Positions 51,906-61,659 of a DNA stretch of 64,000 nucleotides are shown piece after piece. The position numbers and the translations under genes were made by a program. Source of the DNA: Branchiostoma belcheri. Its lineage: Eukaryota; Chordata; Leptocardii; Amphioxiformes; Branchiostomatidae. The notes beneath the pieces are model-generated. The model had not been told where the DNA came from, did not search any database, and saw nothing but the letters and a program-made list of their open reading frames with translations. Position 1 is the first letter of the stretch; each line of letters begins with the position of its first letter. The stretch lies in NCBI RefSeq assembly GCF_001625305.1, contig NW_017803346.1, forward strand, positions 277,399 to 341,398. Direction: 5' to 3'.

Positions 51906-52049
51906 ATGACAAAGTGGTGTAAAACTGTTCACAGTGTCATTGTCAATGCAGTCCTAATCCATGGCCCAAACTCCTCTCTATCAGTTCATAAAATCCCCGA
52001 GTCATCGCAGGCCATCGGCCCAAAGGGCTTATCCCATCCCTCGGACCTG

Positions 52050-52215
52050 TTTTGTAGCTGAGGTTCTGCCGCGATGATTGACTGTTTGCCTGGGTTTTGC
52101 TGCGGAGGTTTTGCTGCGATGATTGAGTGTTTGCCTGGGTTTTGCTGCGATGGTTTTGCTGCAGAGGTATTGCTGCAATGGTTTTGCTGTGAAGGTTTTG
52201 CTGCGATGATTGAGT
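52050..52215. repeat. TTTTGCTGCGATGATTGA repeat
   Basis: Units of 15-40 bp combine TTTTGCTGCGATGATTGAG, TGTTTGCCTGGG and GAGGTTTTGCTGC. Confidence 0.92.
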
Positions 52216-52549
52216 GTTTTCCGCAGCTCTGTCCCCACAACTGTCACCACTGCAGCTGAACTGCGCAGATAATGGCTCATCAGGGCCCAATCCCAGCTCC
52301 CCTGGGATCAAACACACATAAAAACAAAGCAGCCAAATTCATTATAATTTGTCTTGAGTGCGGCAGATTACCACTGAGTTAGGGTAACTGGCAGCCGAAT
52401 AAGCTTAATTTATGGTCGGTTGTTGGGGAAGAAAAATGGGTTTCGCAGACAGCAGGAATAACTTTTATTTGACGCTCATGCAGGAATTATTGTCAAACGC
52501 CTCAAATCAATAGTCTGTGTCTTATGCAGCTTAAAGGCACCCAACACGA
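52216..52549. other. Unassigned noncoding stretch
   Basis: No gene or tandem repeat was recognised. Confidence 0.3.
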
Positions 52550-52640
52550 TTTCAGGGCAGCAAAACTGGAAATATTCTGAATAAGGCAATCTTTGTGATA
52601 GTGACACATACTGCTTAACATTAGCACATTTGAATCAGCA
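52550..52640. repeat. Dispersed repeat shared with 29680
   Basis: GATTTCAGGGCAGCAAAACT, GGAAATATTCTGAATAAGG and GACACATACTGCTTAACATT. Confidence 0.7.
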
Positions 52641-53039
52641 TTTCATACTTTGGACATTTAAAACTGCAGAAACAAGCCCAAAGATGAGTTCTTTATTTTC
52701 GGGGTGGTACCCCAAAAATCTGCCCAGGGCCCTTCCAATAACCATTTTTTGTCAGAATTTGGGGCATTTTTGCTCCACGAATGTCGATATACATCGGGGC
52801 ACAGTATTGGAAGGTGGAGCCCATCCCTCTCCTTTCACTGCCTTTTGCCTCCCAACTGACCTCAGGTACCCATTTTAAAGGTGAACATGATGCATTTGCT
52901 TCAGTTGCAGCCAGCCATGGAGAAACAAGGCTGGGATCCTGTCTTCTGCCAGTGTGCATCTTCCAGAAACTGATCATGGACTTCCTTAAGATGCAACCGA
53001 TGTTTAAGATGCAGCCATCTGGAACAGAAGACAGACATC
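52641..53039. other. Unassigned stretch with frames on both strands
   Basis: A minus frame of 94 codons (52693-52977) and plus frames at 52630 and 52781 overlap here. The minus product includes PLKWVPEVSWEAKGSERRG and later YWKGPGQIFGVPPRK. I recognise no family. The composition is less repetitive than its surroundings, so a decayed transposon ORF is one possibility. Confidence 0.35.
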
Positions 53040-54260
53040 TTTACACTTGGCTGCATCTCGAGCATTCTTGGCATCTCAACATGGCTAAGATATGAGTCTG
53101 TGTTGCGAGATCTTAAAGATTCTTCAAGTTCATTTAAGGTCGGAAACCCCCAAGGGGAAACAAGGTGTGAATCTCCCTCTCTGTCTTGGCTCAGATCTTG
53201 GATATTCTTGTGTGCAAAATACTAAACTTTCTTAGGACGCAGCCATCCGCAACAGAAGACACACTTCTTCACACTTTGCTGCACCTCAAGCAGTCTTGGC
53301 ATTTGCCATTTCTAAGATGAGCAGATTCATCGAACACCACTTAGATATGAGTCTGTGTTGAGAAATCTTAAAGATTTGATTTGATTTTGATTTTATTAGT
53401 TTGCACATAGATAAAACAGACAGTAATAATACAAAACAAGGATAAAACAGGTGCAGGAGGAGGGGAGAAGCATGGAATGCTTATACAAGGCCCTCCTCCT
53501 CTAAACTGTACAAAATTAAATATAATCAATAAATGGAAATAATACAATAGAAAATGGAAATAATACAATAAGGATAATCAAATAATGTACGGTATAAATC
53601 AATGACAATGATGTAAGATTCTTCAAGTTCATTTAAGGTCGGAAAACCCCACGGGGAAGAAAGATGTGAATCTTCTTCTGTCTTGGCACAGATCTACATT
53701 CTTCTTGTGTGCAAAATACTAAACTCTCTTAAGATGCAGTCATACATTACAGAAGACGGATATCTTCACAGCTGGCTGCACCTGAAGCAGTCTTGGCAGC
53801 ATCCTTAATATCAGCAGATGTACATTTTAGCCTGTGCACATTTAAAGAAGCCACACAGACAAGACCGATCGTGTGACAGGCTGAATAAAAGTTCTAAACA
53901 GGAACTATACGGCTCCAGATGTCTTACTGCGTGTGTGAGATGTTGGTTAGCTTGAGGAATGAAGCCCCTCAACTATATATCAGCAGATGCATCTTGTATA
54001 GCACACTCATATCTGACATGAATGTCTGTGTTTGGAGATCTTAAAGATGATTTAAGGTCACTTAAGGCTGCATCTTAAGTAGTCTTACCAGCATCTTTAG
54101 TATCAGCAGATGTATCTTCAGTAAAACAAGACTAAGATATCAGTCTGTGTTTAGAGATCTTAAAGGTTCTTGAAGGTCACTCAAGGTGAAACCCCCATGG
54201 GGAAATAAGATGCAGATTTCCTTCTGTGTGTCTTGGCTTGCATCTTAGGAACCTTCAGCC
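53040..54260. repeat. Tandem array around GATCTTAAAGATTCTTCAAG, interrupted
   Basis: Four to five units of about 230 bp contain GAGTCTGTGTTGAGA, AAGATTCTTCAAGTTCATTT, AAGGTCGGAAACCCCC and CTGTCTTGGCTCAGATC. One unit is broken by the retroposon at 53377-53614. Confidence 0.85.
53371..53620 (-). mobile_element. Family R retroposon copy with 6-bp target-site duplication
   Basis: The element (53377-53614) is flanked by AAGATT at 53371-53376 and 53615-53620. The uninterrupted neighbour reads TTAAAGATTCTTCAAG, so the original site is visible. On the minus strand it ends CTAATAAAATCAAAATCAA, matching the copy at 16203-16429 in tail structure and length (238 versus 227 bp). A 66-codon minus frame has no domain. 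Confidence 0.82.
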
Positions 54261-54269
54261 AAGAAGGTG

Positions 54270-54735
54270 ACAGATTCTTGTCGTTTTTTGAAGTTGAAGT
54301 TGAACCTCTGCTGAGGTCTTGGCCAGAAGTTGGAATAAATAAGGAATTTTACCCGTAAAACTCGTTTTGATGCCATCTCGCTGTTTTTGCCACCAGGAAA
54401 TAAAAGTTTTGTAGGCAGGAGTTATTGCCAGGAATTCTGGAATCATCTGGAATTTTTGTTGAACCTCTGCTGAGGTCTTGGCCTGAACTTGGAATAAAAA
54501 TAAGGAATTTCAGCCGTAAAAATCCCTCTAAAGCTATCTCTTGCTGAGTGAAGTAAACTCGTTCTGATGCCATCTCACTGTTTTGCCCACTAGGAAATGA
54601 AAGTTTTGTAGGTTTCTTTTATTGTCAGGAATTCTGGAATAATCAGGCAACATTGCTGAACCTCTGCTGAGGTCTTGGCTTGAACTTGGAATAAATAAGC
54701 AATTTTACCCCAAAAAAATCATTAAAAACCACCAA
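54270..54735. repeat. Three-unit tandem array
   Basis: GAACCTCTGCTGAGGTCTTG, AACTTGGAATAAATAAGGAA, CTCGTTTTGATGCCATCTCG and GAAAGTTTTGTAGG recur with a period of about 170-190 bp. Confidence 0.88.
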
Positions 54736-54736
54736 A

Positions 54737-54880
54737 GTTTCAGCACTAGGGACAAGGTCCTTAACCATCAGCATGCTAATGCAGCCGTTGGCAGCAAACT
54801 TGTATTAGCAATGGGGTTAGGCAGTAGAAAGAGGGTTAAAAACAACCACAGTTTCAGCACTAGGGACAGGACCTTGAAGT
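54737..54880 (-). repeat. Family H, reverse, two units
   Basis: AAGTTTCAGCACTAGGGACA, GCATGCTAATGCAGCCGTTG and ACCACAGTTTCAGCACTAGG are the inverse of 33461-33670. Confidence 0.78.
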
Positions 54881-54939
54881 GTGGAGCTGCTACATTTGAC
54901 ATTCCACGCACCTATAAAACACCCCAGCTTCTGTATGAA

Positions 54940-55145
54940 TAGACAACTTTACTGCAAGAGTTACAGTCAGATAACAACTCAGCTTTATGTTATAAAATGC
55001 ACCACCTAGGTCCAGTCAGAATAGAGAAGTTTACTATAAGAGTTACAGTGAGAGATAACAGCTAAGCTTTATATCATAAAACAGACCATCTAGTTCCAGT
55101 CAGAAGAGAGAACTTTACAGCAGTCAGATAACAGTTTAAACAACT
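54940..55145. repeat. Three-unit tandem array, about 75 bp
   Basis: AACTTTACTGCAAGAGTTAC, AGTCAGATAACAACTCAGC, TTTATGTTATAAAA and TAGTTCCAGTCAGA recur three times. Confidence 0.88.
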
Positions 55146-55224
55146 CAGCGTTATCTGGAGTTGTGCCCATAAGAGCCCACATCAGATGCACACAGGCCAG
55201 ATCATCATGAAACATACATAAAAC

Positions 55225-55600
55225 CCAAAGAATATGGAGTAAAACCCTGGCAATATGGAATATTTTTACTGAGTTCAGCATATTTTTACTGATACAGTTC
55301 AGGATATTTTCAGCATATTTTTTTTAGAATATGGAGTAAAATCCTGGCAATATGGAATATTTTTACTGAGTTCAGCATATTTTTACTGATACAGTTCAGG
55401 ATATTTTCAGCATATTTTTTTTAGAATATGGAGTAAAATCCTGGCAATATGGAATATTTTTACTGAGTTCAGCATATTTTTACTGATACAGTTCAGGATA
55501 TTTTCAGCATATTTTTTTTAGAATATGGAGTAAAATCCTGGCAATATGGAATATTTTTACTGACAAGGTTCAGAATATTTTTACAGTTTGGCATTTCTTT
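55225..55600. repeat. 97/98-bp tandem array, near-identical units
   Basis: GAATATGGAGTAAAATCCTG begins units at 55229, 55326, 55424 and 55521. Each continues GGAATATTTTTACTGAGTTC, AGCATATTTTTACTGATACA. The middle units look identical apart from T-run length, implying recent expansion or ongoing homogenisation. Confidence 0.96.
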
Positions 55601-55672
55601 ACAGACACAGTTGGGAATATCTTTACTAGTGCAGATTTACACTGACTGAGTGACAGAAGGAGAGTCAGAGTC

Positions 55673-55945
55673 CAGGGCTCGAAATTCATTTTTTGGGGTG
55701 CACCATTTAAAATAAAATAAAATAAAATAAGTAGAATGTCAGCAAAAGCTAATAATGTCTCAGTTCTTAAAGTAGTACAGGTCTAGAATGATTTTATTCT
55801 TTTTCTGGCACTTAGATGCTAAGAATATGCTGTATACTACTCTACATTTAAAATCTTGATATGCATAAACCTACAAAAATATTTGGGTGCACCCACAGAG
55901 GAAAATTGGGTGCAGAGCTTCAAATTTTGGGTGCACTTTAAGATT
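55673..55945 (+). mobile_element. MITE-like family I, right end lost
   Basis: CAGGGCTCGAAATTCATTTT, TTGGGGTGCACCATTTA and GAATATGCTGTATACTACT parallel 44382-44698. The copy stops at GGGTGCACTTTAAG without the terminal inverted segment. Confidence 0.72.
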
Positions 55946-56099
55946 CTGCTATACAAACACCTGAACTTTCTGCTTTGACACCTGAAGAAATCGTTACACA
56001 GTAAAGAATTGAGTTAAGATTTGAGATCGTGTGAAGCTTGAAAAGAAACGTGGAAAATCTTCTCTTTAGTACTGCATGTATCTGTGACTATAAACGTTA

Positions 56100-56470
56100 T
56101 GGTGATGACAGAGACTTTGTGGTAAATGTAATATATCCAGACGCACGTTTTCTCAGCTGATGTAAAACTTAAGTGCATCCACTAACGTCATAGGGGAAAC
56201 ACAGGGGTTGTACATTTTGAATTCAGGGAAGGGTTTTGCTTACATTGATAAGAAATCAGAGATTTCAGTGTTGTGAGAAGTAATGGATGGTCCCTAATGA
56301 AATACTGTAACTCTCCAAATTGTAGGGGAAAAACAGGGTTTGTACATTTCGAATTTGGGGAAAGGTTTTCCTTACAAATATTATTTTTGATGTATACATT
56401 GACAAGGAATCAGAGAAAGTTTAGAGGGTCTCTTTGCAATGCTGTAACTCTCCAAGCAGAGATTTAGGCC
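56100..56470. repeat. Two-unit repeat
   Basis: GGGGAAA...CAGGG...TTGTACATTT, GAATTTGGGGAAAGGTTTT and TTGACAAGGAATCAGAGA occur twice, at about 56193 and 56322. Confidence 0.78.
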
Positions 56471-56564
56471 TTGGCTTATTTTTGACATGCTTTTAGGCAT
56501 TTTGATGTTCTTTCTCTTTGTACAGGTGTCTTATTTTGTCAGCCAAAAAAGCATACGGATACTT

Positions 56565-57112
56565 GTGAAGCTCAGCAGATACTGTCTTCAAGTTGTCAAT
56601 TCGATACTGTCTTGCTACATGTAGTTTTGATACTGTCTTGTCAATTTGATACTGTCTTGTCAATTTGATACTGTCTTCAAGTTGTCAATTTGATACTGTC
56701 TTGCTACTTGTAGTTTTGATATTGTCTTGTCAATTTGATACTGTCTTGTCAATTTGATACTGTCTTGTCAATTTGATACTGTCTTGCTACATGTAGTTTT
56801 GATACTGTCTTGTCAATTTGATACTATCTTGTCAATTTGATACTGTCTTGATAATTTGATACTGTCTTGCCAATTTGATACTGTCCTGTCAATTTGATAC
56901 TGTCTTGTCAATTTGACACTGTCTTGCGACATGTAGTTTTGATACTGTCTTGGCAATTTGATACTGTCTTATCAATTTGATACTGTCGTGTCAATTTGAT
57001 ACTGTCTTGTCAATTTGACACTGTCTTGCGACATGTAGCTTTGATACTGTCTTGGCAATTTGATACTGTCTTGGCAATTTGATACTGTCTTGTCAATTTG
57101 ATACTGTCTTGT
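56565..57112. repeat. 18-bp minisatellite TTTGATACTGTCTTGTCA
   Basis: About 28 units of TTTGATACTGTCTTGTCAA form a higher-order pattern: every few units a variant carrying CTACATGTAGTTTTGATAC or CGACATGTAGTTTTGATAC occurs. Differences are single bases. Confidence 0.97.
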
Positions 57113-57229
57113 AGCCACCAAAAGATCCTCTTGGAGATTCATTGTAAGTCATACATGAGTAAGTGAGTATGTGTGACAGTGAGTTCCACTCTGCTATAGT
57201 TCTAGGAAAGAATTGAGTTTTTTAACACC

Positions 57230-57690
57230 TCAATCCTTGGTTGGTAACTCTGGTACTTGAAGGCATGGCTAGGCACCTGTGTGTGTTTAGTATTCTGGTC
57301 AGGCCTGTTGGTTCTTCTGCTTGTGAAACATGGTCTAACCCAGCGTATTTCTCACTGCTAAAACCAGGATTGTTGACTGTTATACATGCTGAAACCCACA
57401 CAGTTTTGACTGGCTACTATTTGTTCTCCATGCCTATATCCAAGGCTTTTTGATTGTGAAACATGGTACAAACCACATACATGTCTGTGACTGAAAACCT
57501 GATTCTATGATGCCACACACATGTCTCTGAAAACTTGCTTCTACGGTATTTGTTCTTTGTGCCTATATCCCTGTCTTTTGATTGTGAAACATGCTGCAAA
57601 CCAACACACATGTCTGTGACAGAAAACTTGCTTCTAGGTACCTGTGCGCACAGTGTTTAGTATTCTGCTCAGGCCCTTCAGTTCTTCTGC
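57230..57690. repeat. GATTGTGAAACATGGT array, left block
   Basis: Units of about 90-100 bp have GATTGTGAAACATGGTACAA, ACACATGTCTGTGACTGAAA, CTTGCTTCTA and CTTTGTGCCTATATCCA. The array resumes at 58925, on the far side of the palindromic element. Confidence 0.88.
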
Positions 57691-58133
57691 CTGGTAGGTT
57701 AAATTATACAATATAACAGCCTGAAAATGTTACACTAAAACAGCTTCCTCCTTTTGCCACGCTTCAGCGGCTGGAAATTCGAGCTGAGAGATCGCTACAA
57801 CTCGGGGATGTGTGTTGCCATAGCAACGGCTTGTTGGCATGGCAACGGTCCATGGGGCCGTGTCAGGTGTAAAAATTGTTGTTCGGAGTCGCTCAAGTTT
57901 GCTACAATTTGCAACAGTCGGGTTGTTGCAGGTTCTTTGTCATGTTGCTATTTCTGGGGTTCGTGTTGCGAGGTTGGTAATTCCAATGTAGCAAGCAGAT
58001 TACACAACCAGATGAACTTAACAGTGAACTTGAAAACCATGTGAACTCTTTAACGTGTGACCTCAACCAAATCAATGCACTTTTTTTTTACTGAAATTCG
58101 GTTCTTAAAACAAATTGTTGATGGTACAAATCC
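57691..58133. other. Unassigned island with X-box-like pair
   Basis: GTTGCCATAGCAAC at 57814-57827 matches the RFX X-box consensus, and GTTGGCATGGCAAC at 57833-57846 matches with one mismatch. A 96-codon frame starts at 57754 and has many Cys but no recognised domain. Confidence 0.4.
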
Positions 58134-58138
58134 ACATA

Positions 58139-58293
58139 CACCCCCATGAAACTCCTTCCTCTTCGCCCCCGCCGTTCTGCTTCGCCCCCGCCCCGTTCTG
58201 CTTCGCCCCCGCAAAAAATCTGCTTCGCCCCCGTCGTTCCTCTACGCCCCCGACGCAATTCTGCTTTGCCCCCGTCCTTCTGCTTAGCCCCCA
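58139..58293 (+). repeat. Seven subterminal 14-bp repeats, left arm
   Basis: CCTCTTCGCCCCCG, three exact CTGCTTCGCCCCCG, CCTCTACGCCCCCG, CTGCTTTGCCCCCG and CTGCTTAGCCCCCA follow each other at 17-28 bp spacing. In DNA transposons such subterminal repeats are often transposase-binding sites; that role is inferred here. Confidence 0.85.
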
Positions 58294-58729
58294 ATGGCGG
58301 CACAGCTCACAGTCGACACGAAAATCGTCTGCAAAATAACAATAAAGGCTGTGCCGCCAAATTTAAAGTAGCCCATGCTCCGGTAAACATTCTGGACCAC
58401 CTTTCTGCCAAGTGGCGTTGCACAAATCCTTCCCATTCAAAAGTTTACCCCTACCTCACGGCCCGTCAGTGGTTCTTACGTTTATAAGTACTGGCGTTTA
58501 TAAGTACAGCCGTGAGTGAAATTTCCCGCCAGTACTTATAAACGTAAGAACCACTGACGGGCCGTGAGGTAGGGGTAAACTTTTGAATGGGAAGGATTTG
58601 TGCAACGCCACTTGGCAGAAAGGTGGTCCAGAATGTTTACCGGAGCATGGGCTACTTTAAATTTGGCGGCACAGCCTTTATTGTTATTTTGCAGACGATT
58701 TTCGTGTCGACTGTGAGCTGTGCCGCCAT

Positions 58730-58884
58730 TGGGGGCTAAGCAGAAGGACGGGGGCAAAGCAGAATTGCGTCGGGGGCGTAGAGGAACGACGGGGGCGAAG
58801 CAGATTTTTTGCGGGGGCGAAGCAGAACGGGGCGGGGGCGAAGCAGAACGGCGGGGGCGAAGAGGAAGGAGTTTCATGGGGGTG
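58730..58884 (-). repeat. Seven subterminal 14-bp repeats, right arm
   Basis: This is the exact inverse of the series at 58139-58293, giving fourteen sites across the element. Confidence 0.85.
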
Positions 58885-58924
58885 ACATATTCCTGAGTGA
58901 CTGAAAAGTAATTTATTTAGTATG

Positions 58925-59705
58925 GCTTAAAAGTTCTTGATTGTGAAACATGGCACTAACGCAAACAACGTCAGACAGCGTGACTGAAAACTTACCTCTA
59001 TTTGTTGTCTGTGTTTGTATGTGTAGATTGTGAAACATGGTCTAACCCAGCGTATTTTTCACCGCTGTAACCAGTCTTGTTGACTGTTATACATGGTGCA
59101 AACCCACACATTTTTGACTGGATACTTGGTCTGTGCCTATATCCAAGGCTTGAAGATTGTGAAACATGGTCTAAAGCACACATATATATTTGTGACTGAA
59201 AGCTTTCCTCTATCTGTTCTCTGTGCTTGTATCCTTGTAGATTGTGAAACATGGTGCAATTCCACACATTTTAACTGGATACTTCTATTTGTTTCTATTT
59301 GACATGTTCTCTATGCCTGAAACCAAGACTTGTAGATTGTGAAACATGCTACAAACCCACACACATGTCTATGATGGAAAACTTCAGAATCTATCAGTTT
59401 TCGTAGCTTACATCCTTGTAGATTGTGAAACATGGTCTAACCCAGCATATTTCTCACTGCTAACACCAGGCTTGTTAACTGTTGTAATATATATACATGG
59501 TGAAAACCCACACTTCCATTTGTTCTCCATGCCTATATCCAAGGCTTGTAGATTGTGAAACATGGTGCAAACCAACACACATGTCTGTGACTGAAAACTT
59601 GCTTCTACCCTATTTGTTCTTTGTGCCTAAATCCAAGTCTTTTGATTGTGAAACATGGTGCCACCCTGCGTATTTCTCACTGTTGAAAGTAGGCTCCCTG
59701 TGAAG
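58925..59705. repeat. GATTGTGAAACATGGT array, right block
   Basis: About nine units contain GATTGTGAAACATGGTGCAA, ACCCACACACATGTCTGTGA, TTGTTCTCTGTGCCTATATC and CAAGGCTTGTAGATTGTG. Some units add TCTAACCCAGCGTATTTCTC. Confidence 0.9.
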
Positions 59706-59894
59706 ATGATGAAAACATGAAGAAAACCTGTACATTTCTCATCCCTAGTCCCCCCCACAATACCACCCACACCCACACATCCACCATCCATCCATCCTTC
59801 GGCATTAGTAAGGCTTTAACCACTGCTGATTAGTAATTGGCTCCCTTCCTCCACCCACGTCCCAAATTTACATACCCGAGGCAGGCAGCAACAA
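59706..59894. other. Unassigned spacer
   Basis: C-rich low-complexity words (CCACCCACACCCACACATCC) occur near 59762-59800. No gene is seen. Confidence 0.4.
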
Positions 59895-60790
59895 ATCAGA
59901 CCCAGTGTTTTATGCTCGCGTAAACCTGCATTAGGGCAAACAGACACAGGAACATGTTTCAGCCGTAAGGACTGTTCAGCTTAAATCCCCCTGCCACAAG
60001 TTAACAATGGACTCTTGGCAGAAATGCACAGATATAAACCATTAATTCTTTCATTCATGTAAACCTGCATTAGGGAGAACAGATACGGGAACATGTTTCA
60101 CAAAATCTCTCTGCTTCAAGCTAACAATGGACTGATAAGTTGCAGAAATTCATTCATTCATTCATTCATTCACTCACTCACTCACTCACTCACTCACTCA
60201 CTCACTCACTCACTTACACACTCACTCATTCATTCATTCATTCACGCATTCATTCATTCATTCATCCACGCATTCATTCACGCATTTATTCATTCACTCA
60301 CGCATTTATTCATTCACTCATTCACTCACTCACTCACTCACTCACTCATTAATGCATTCCTGTATTCGCGTTTCAAATTTATATACCTACATGTACATGT
60401 AAGTCAGGCAGCACTAAATCAGACCCAGTGTTTCATGTTCATGTAAACCTACATTAGGGCAAACAGACACAGGAACATGTTTCAGCCGTAAGGACAAAAT
60501 CCCTCAGGCTTTGGAAAGGCTGTCAGAGTAACAATAGGTGCAATTTCTGGCAGAAATGTACAGGGATTTGGAAATTGGAAGATTTCTGTTTTTGTGCTCA
60601 TGTAAACCTGCATTTGGGCAAACAGACACAGAAAAATGTCTCAGCTAGAGGGACAAAATCTCTATGCTTGAAGTTATTTAACAATGGACTCTTGGCAGAA
60701 ATGAACAGGAGCTTGGGAAAAGTGGTCTGTTTTAAAATTATTGCTAAAAAATATTATAAACCAGCATGTTTCAGCTGATTTTCGAACACA
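59895..60790. repeat. Four-unit tandem array split by a microsatellite
   Basis: GTAAACCTGCATTAGGGCAA, ACAGACACAGGAACATGTTT, CAGCCGTAAGGAC and AACAATGGACTCTTGGCAGA begin at about 59930, 60059, 60442 and 60602. The tetranucleotide tract lies inside the second interval. Confidence 0.88.
60147..60355. repeat. (CATT)n/(CACT)n tetranucleotide microsatellite
   Basis: Blocks of CATTCATT and CACTCACT alternate with CATTCACG and CATTTATT variants for about 210 bp. The plus frames encode IHSFIHS or LTHSLTHS peptides, an artefact. Confidence 0.98.
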
Positions 60791-61000
60791 ACGTGTAACA
60801 TCTGTGTCCAGAATATCGCCACCTTGAGAAATAGTGTGCTTTATGATATTTTTACTGCAACATACTTTTGGTATGCACTCCTGCACACATCAAATGTACA
60901 TACCTAGGGTATGTTGCAGTAAAAATATCTTAAAGCACACTTTTTCTCAATGGGGCAATATTATGGACCTTGGTGATATTATGGACACAGATGTTACTTC
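60786..61000. repeat. Imperfect inverted repeat, about 85-bp arms
   Basis: AACATCTGTGTCCAGAATAT and GTGTGCTTTATGATATTTTT, ACTGCAACATAC on the left are matched in inverse by GTATGTTGCAGTAAAAATAT, CTTAAAGCACAC and ATGGACACAGATGTTAC on the right. The spacer is about 40 bp, and the right arm has an extra segment. It has a MITE-like structure without a recognised family. Confidence 0.8.
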
Positions 61001-61054
61001 ATATTATAATTATCTGCACTCTCATGACATATATATATATACAAGGAGGCATAC

Positions 61055-61350
61055 TAATGTTAAGTTCTTACCTTTATTAGTGGCCCTTTATTAAAAGATA
61101 TTATCGTATTTTTTAAATAAGGATGAAGAGATATTATCTAGACCATTCTACTTGAAGTCTTCTACTTTCCTAGTTTGCCTGACACTTAGCTGAATGTTGC
61201 CTTCAGCTAAGCATTAGTCATTTTAAGTTCAAGGCCAAAAGTAGGCATGGACTTGGTAAAATGTCTCTTATCAACTTTATTAGTGCACCTATTAAAAGAT
61301 ATTATCTTATTTTTAATGTGGAAGTTGAAGAGATATCATCTAGTAATATA
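61055..61350. repeat. Two-unit repeat, about 200 bp
   Basis: TTTATTAGTG...TTAAAAGATATTATC, AAGAGATATTATCTAG and TTTGCTGACA occur twice. Confidence 0.75.
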
Positions 61351-61429
61351 CTTGTGTGTCGTTCTGTTTCATTGGTTTTGCTGACATTTTAGCTAATTTT
61401 ATGTTGCCCCTGGCCATTACAATACATGC

Positions 61430-61578
61430 TACATTAGGCAAAGGGAAAAATGTGGTTGTTATTAACCTTCTTCCTGCTGCCTAACCCCAAAACCAATACA
61501 AGTTTGGTGCCAAACGGCTGTCTTAGCAGGCTGAAGGTTAATGGCCCTGTCCCTTGTGCTGAAACTGTGATTGTCAAA
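61430..61578 (+). repeat. Family H copy
   Basis: AAAACCAATACAAGTTTGGT, CTTAGCAGGCTGAAGGTTAA and GTGCTGAAACTGTGATTGTC, joined directly to a family A right end. Confidence 0.75.
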
Positions 61579-61652
61579 AAAAGATAATCCCTACTCACCC
61601 TAGTTTTTTCAGGACTGAAACAGAAAACACAACATTTTTCCCCTAGGCCTTA
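61579..61652. mobile_element. MITE family A right end
   Basis: AGATAATCCCTACTCACCCT, GACTGAAACAGAAAACACAA and CCCCTAGGCCTTA. It supplies the right end missing from the copy at 33166. Confidence 0.65.
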
Positions 61653-61659
61653 GCCAACC

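Larger units (their letters stand above)
58134..58889. mobile_element. 746-bp palindromic fold-back element with 5-bp target-site duplication
   Basis: The element covers 58139-58884. The left arm 58139-58496 and right arm 58527-58884 are each 358 bp and read as exact reverse complements. The centre is 30 bp. ACATA flanks it directly on both sides (58134-58138 and 58885-58889), as expected for a 5-bp target-site duplication. Termini are CACCCCCATGAAACTCC. Seven CTGCTTCGCCCCCG-like subterminal repeats lie in the first 155 bp of each arm. Each arm also has an internal inverted pair GGCGGCACAGC and GCTGTGCCGCC. A 113-codon frame is open in each arm only because the arms are identical; it has no domain. 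No transposase is present. A 5-bp duplication with a CAC terminus is compatible with, but does not prove, a Transib/RAG-like origin. Confidence 0.93.

Noticed and set aside
51661..52061. Frames with MEMGYRGD repeats
   Set aside because: 15-bp tandem repeat open in every frame; not a collagen-like gene.
58146..58877. Two identical 113-codon genes on opposite strands
   Set aside because: Their identity follows from the palindrome; the peptide is low-complexity at its start and has no recognised domain.
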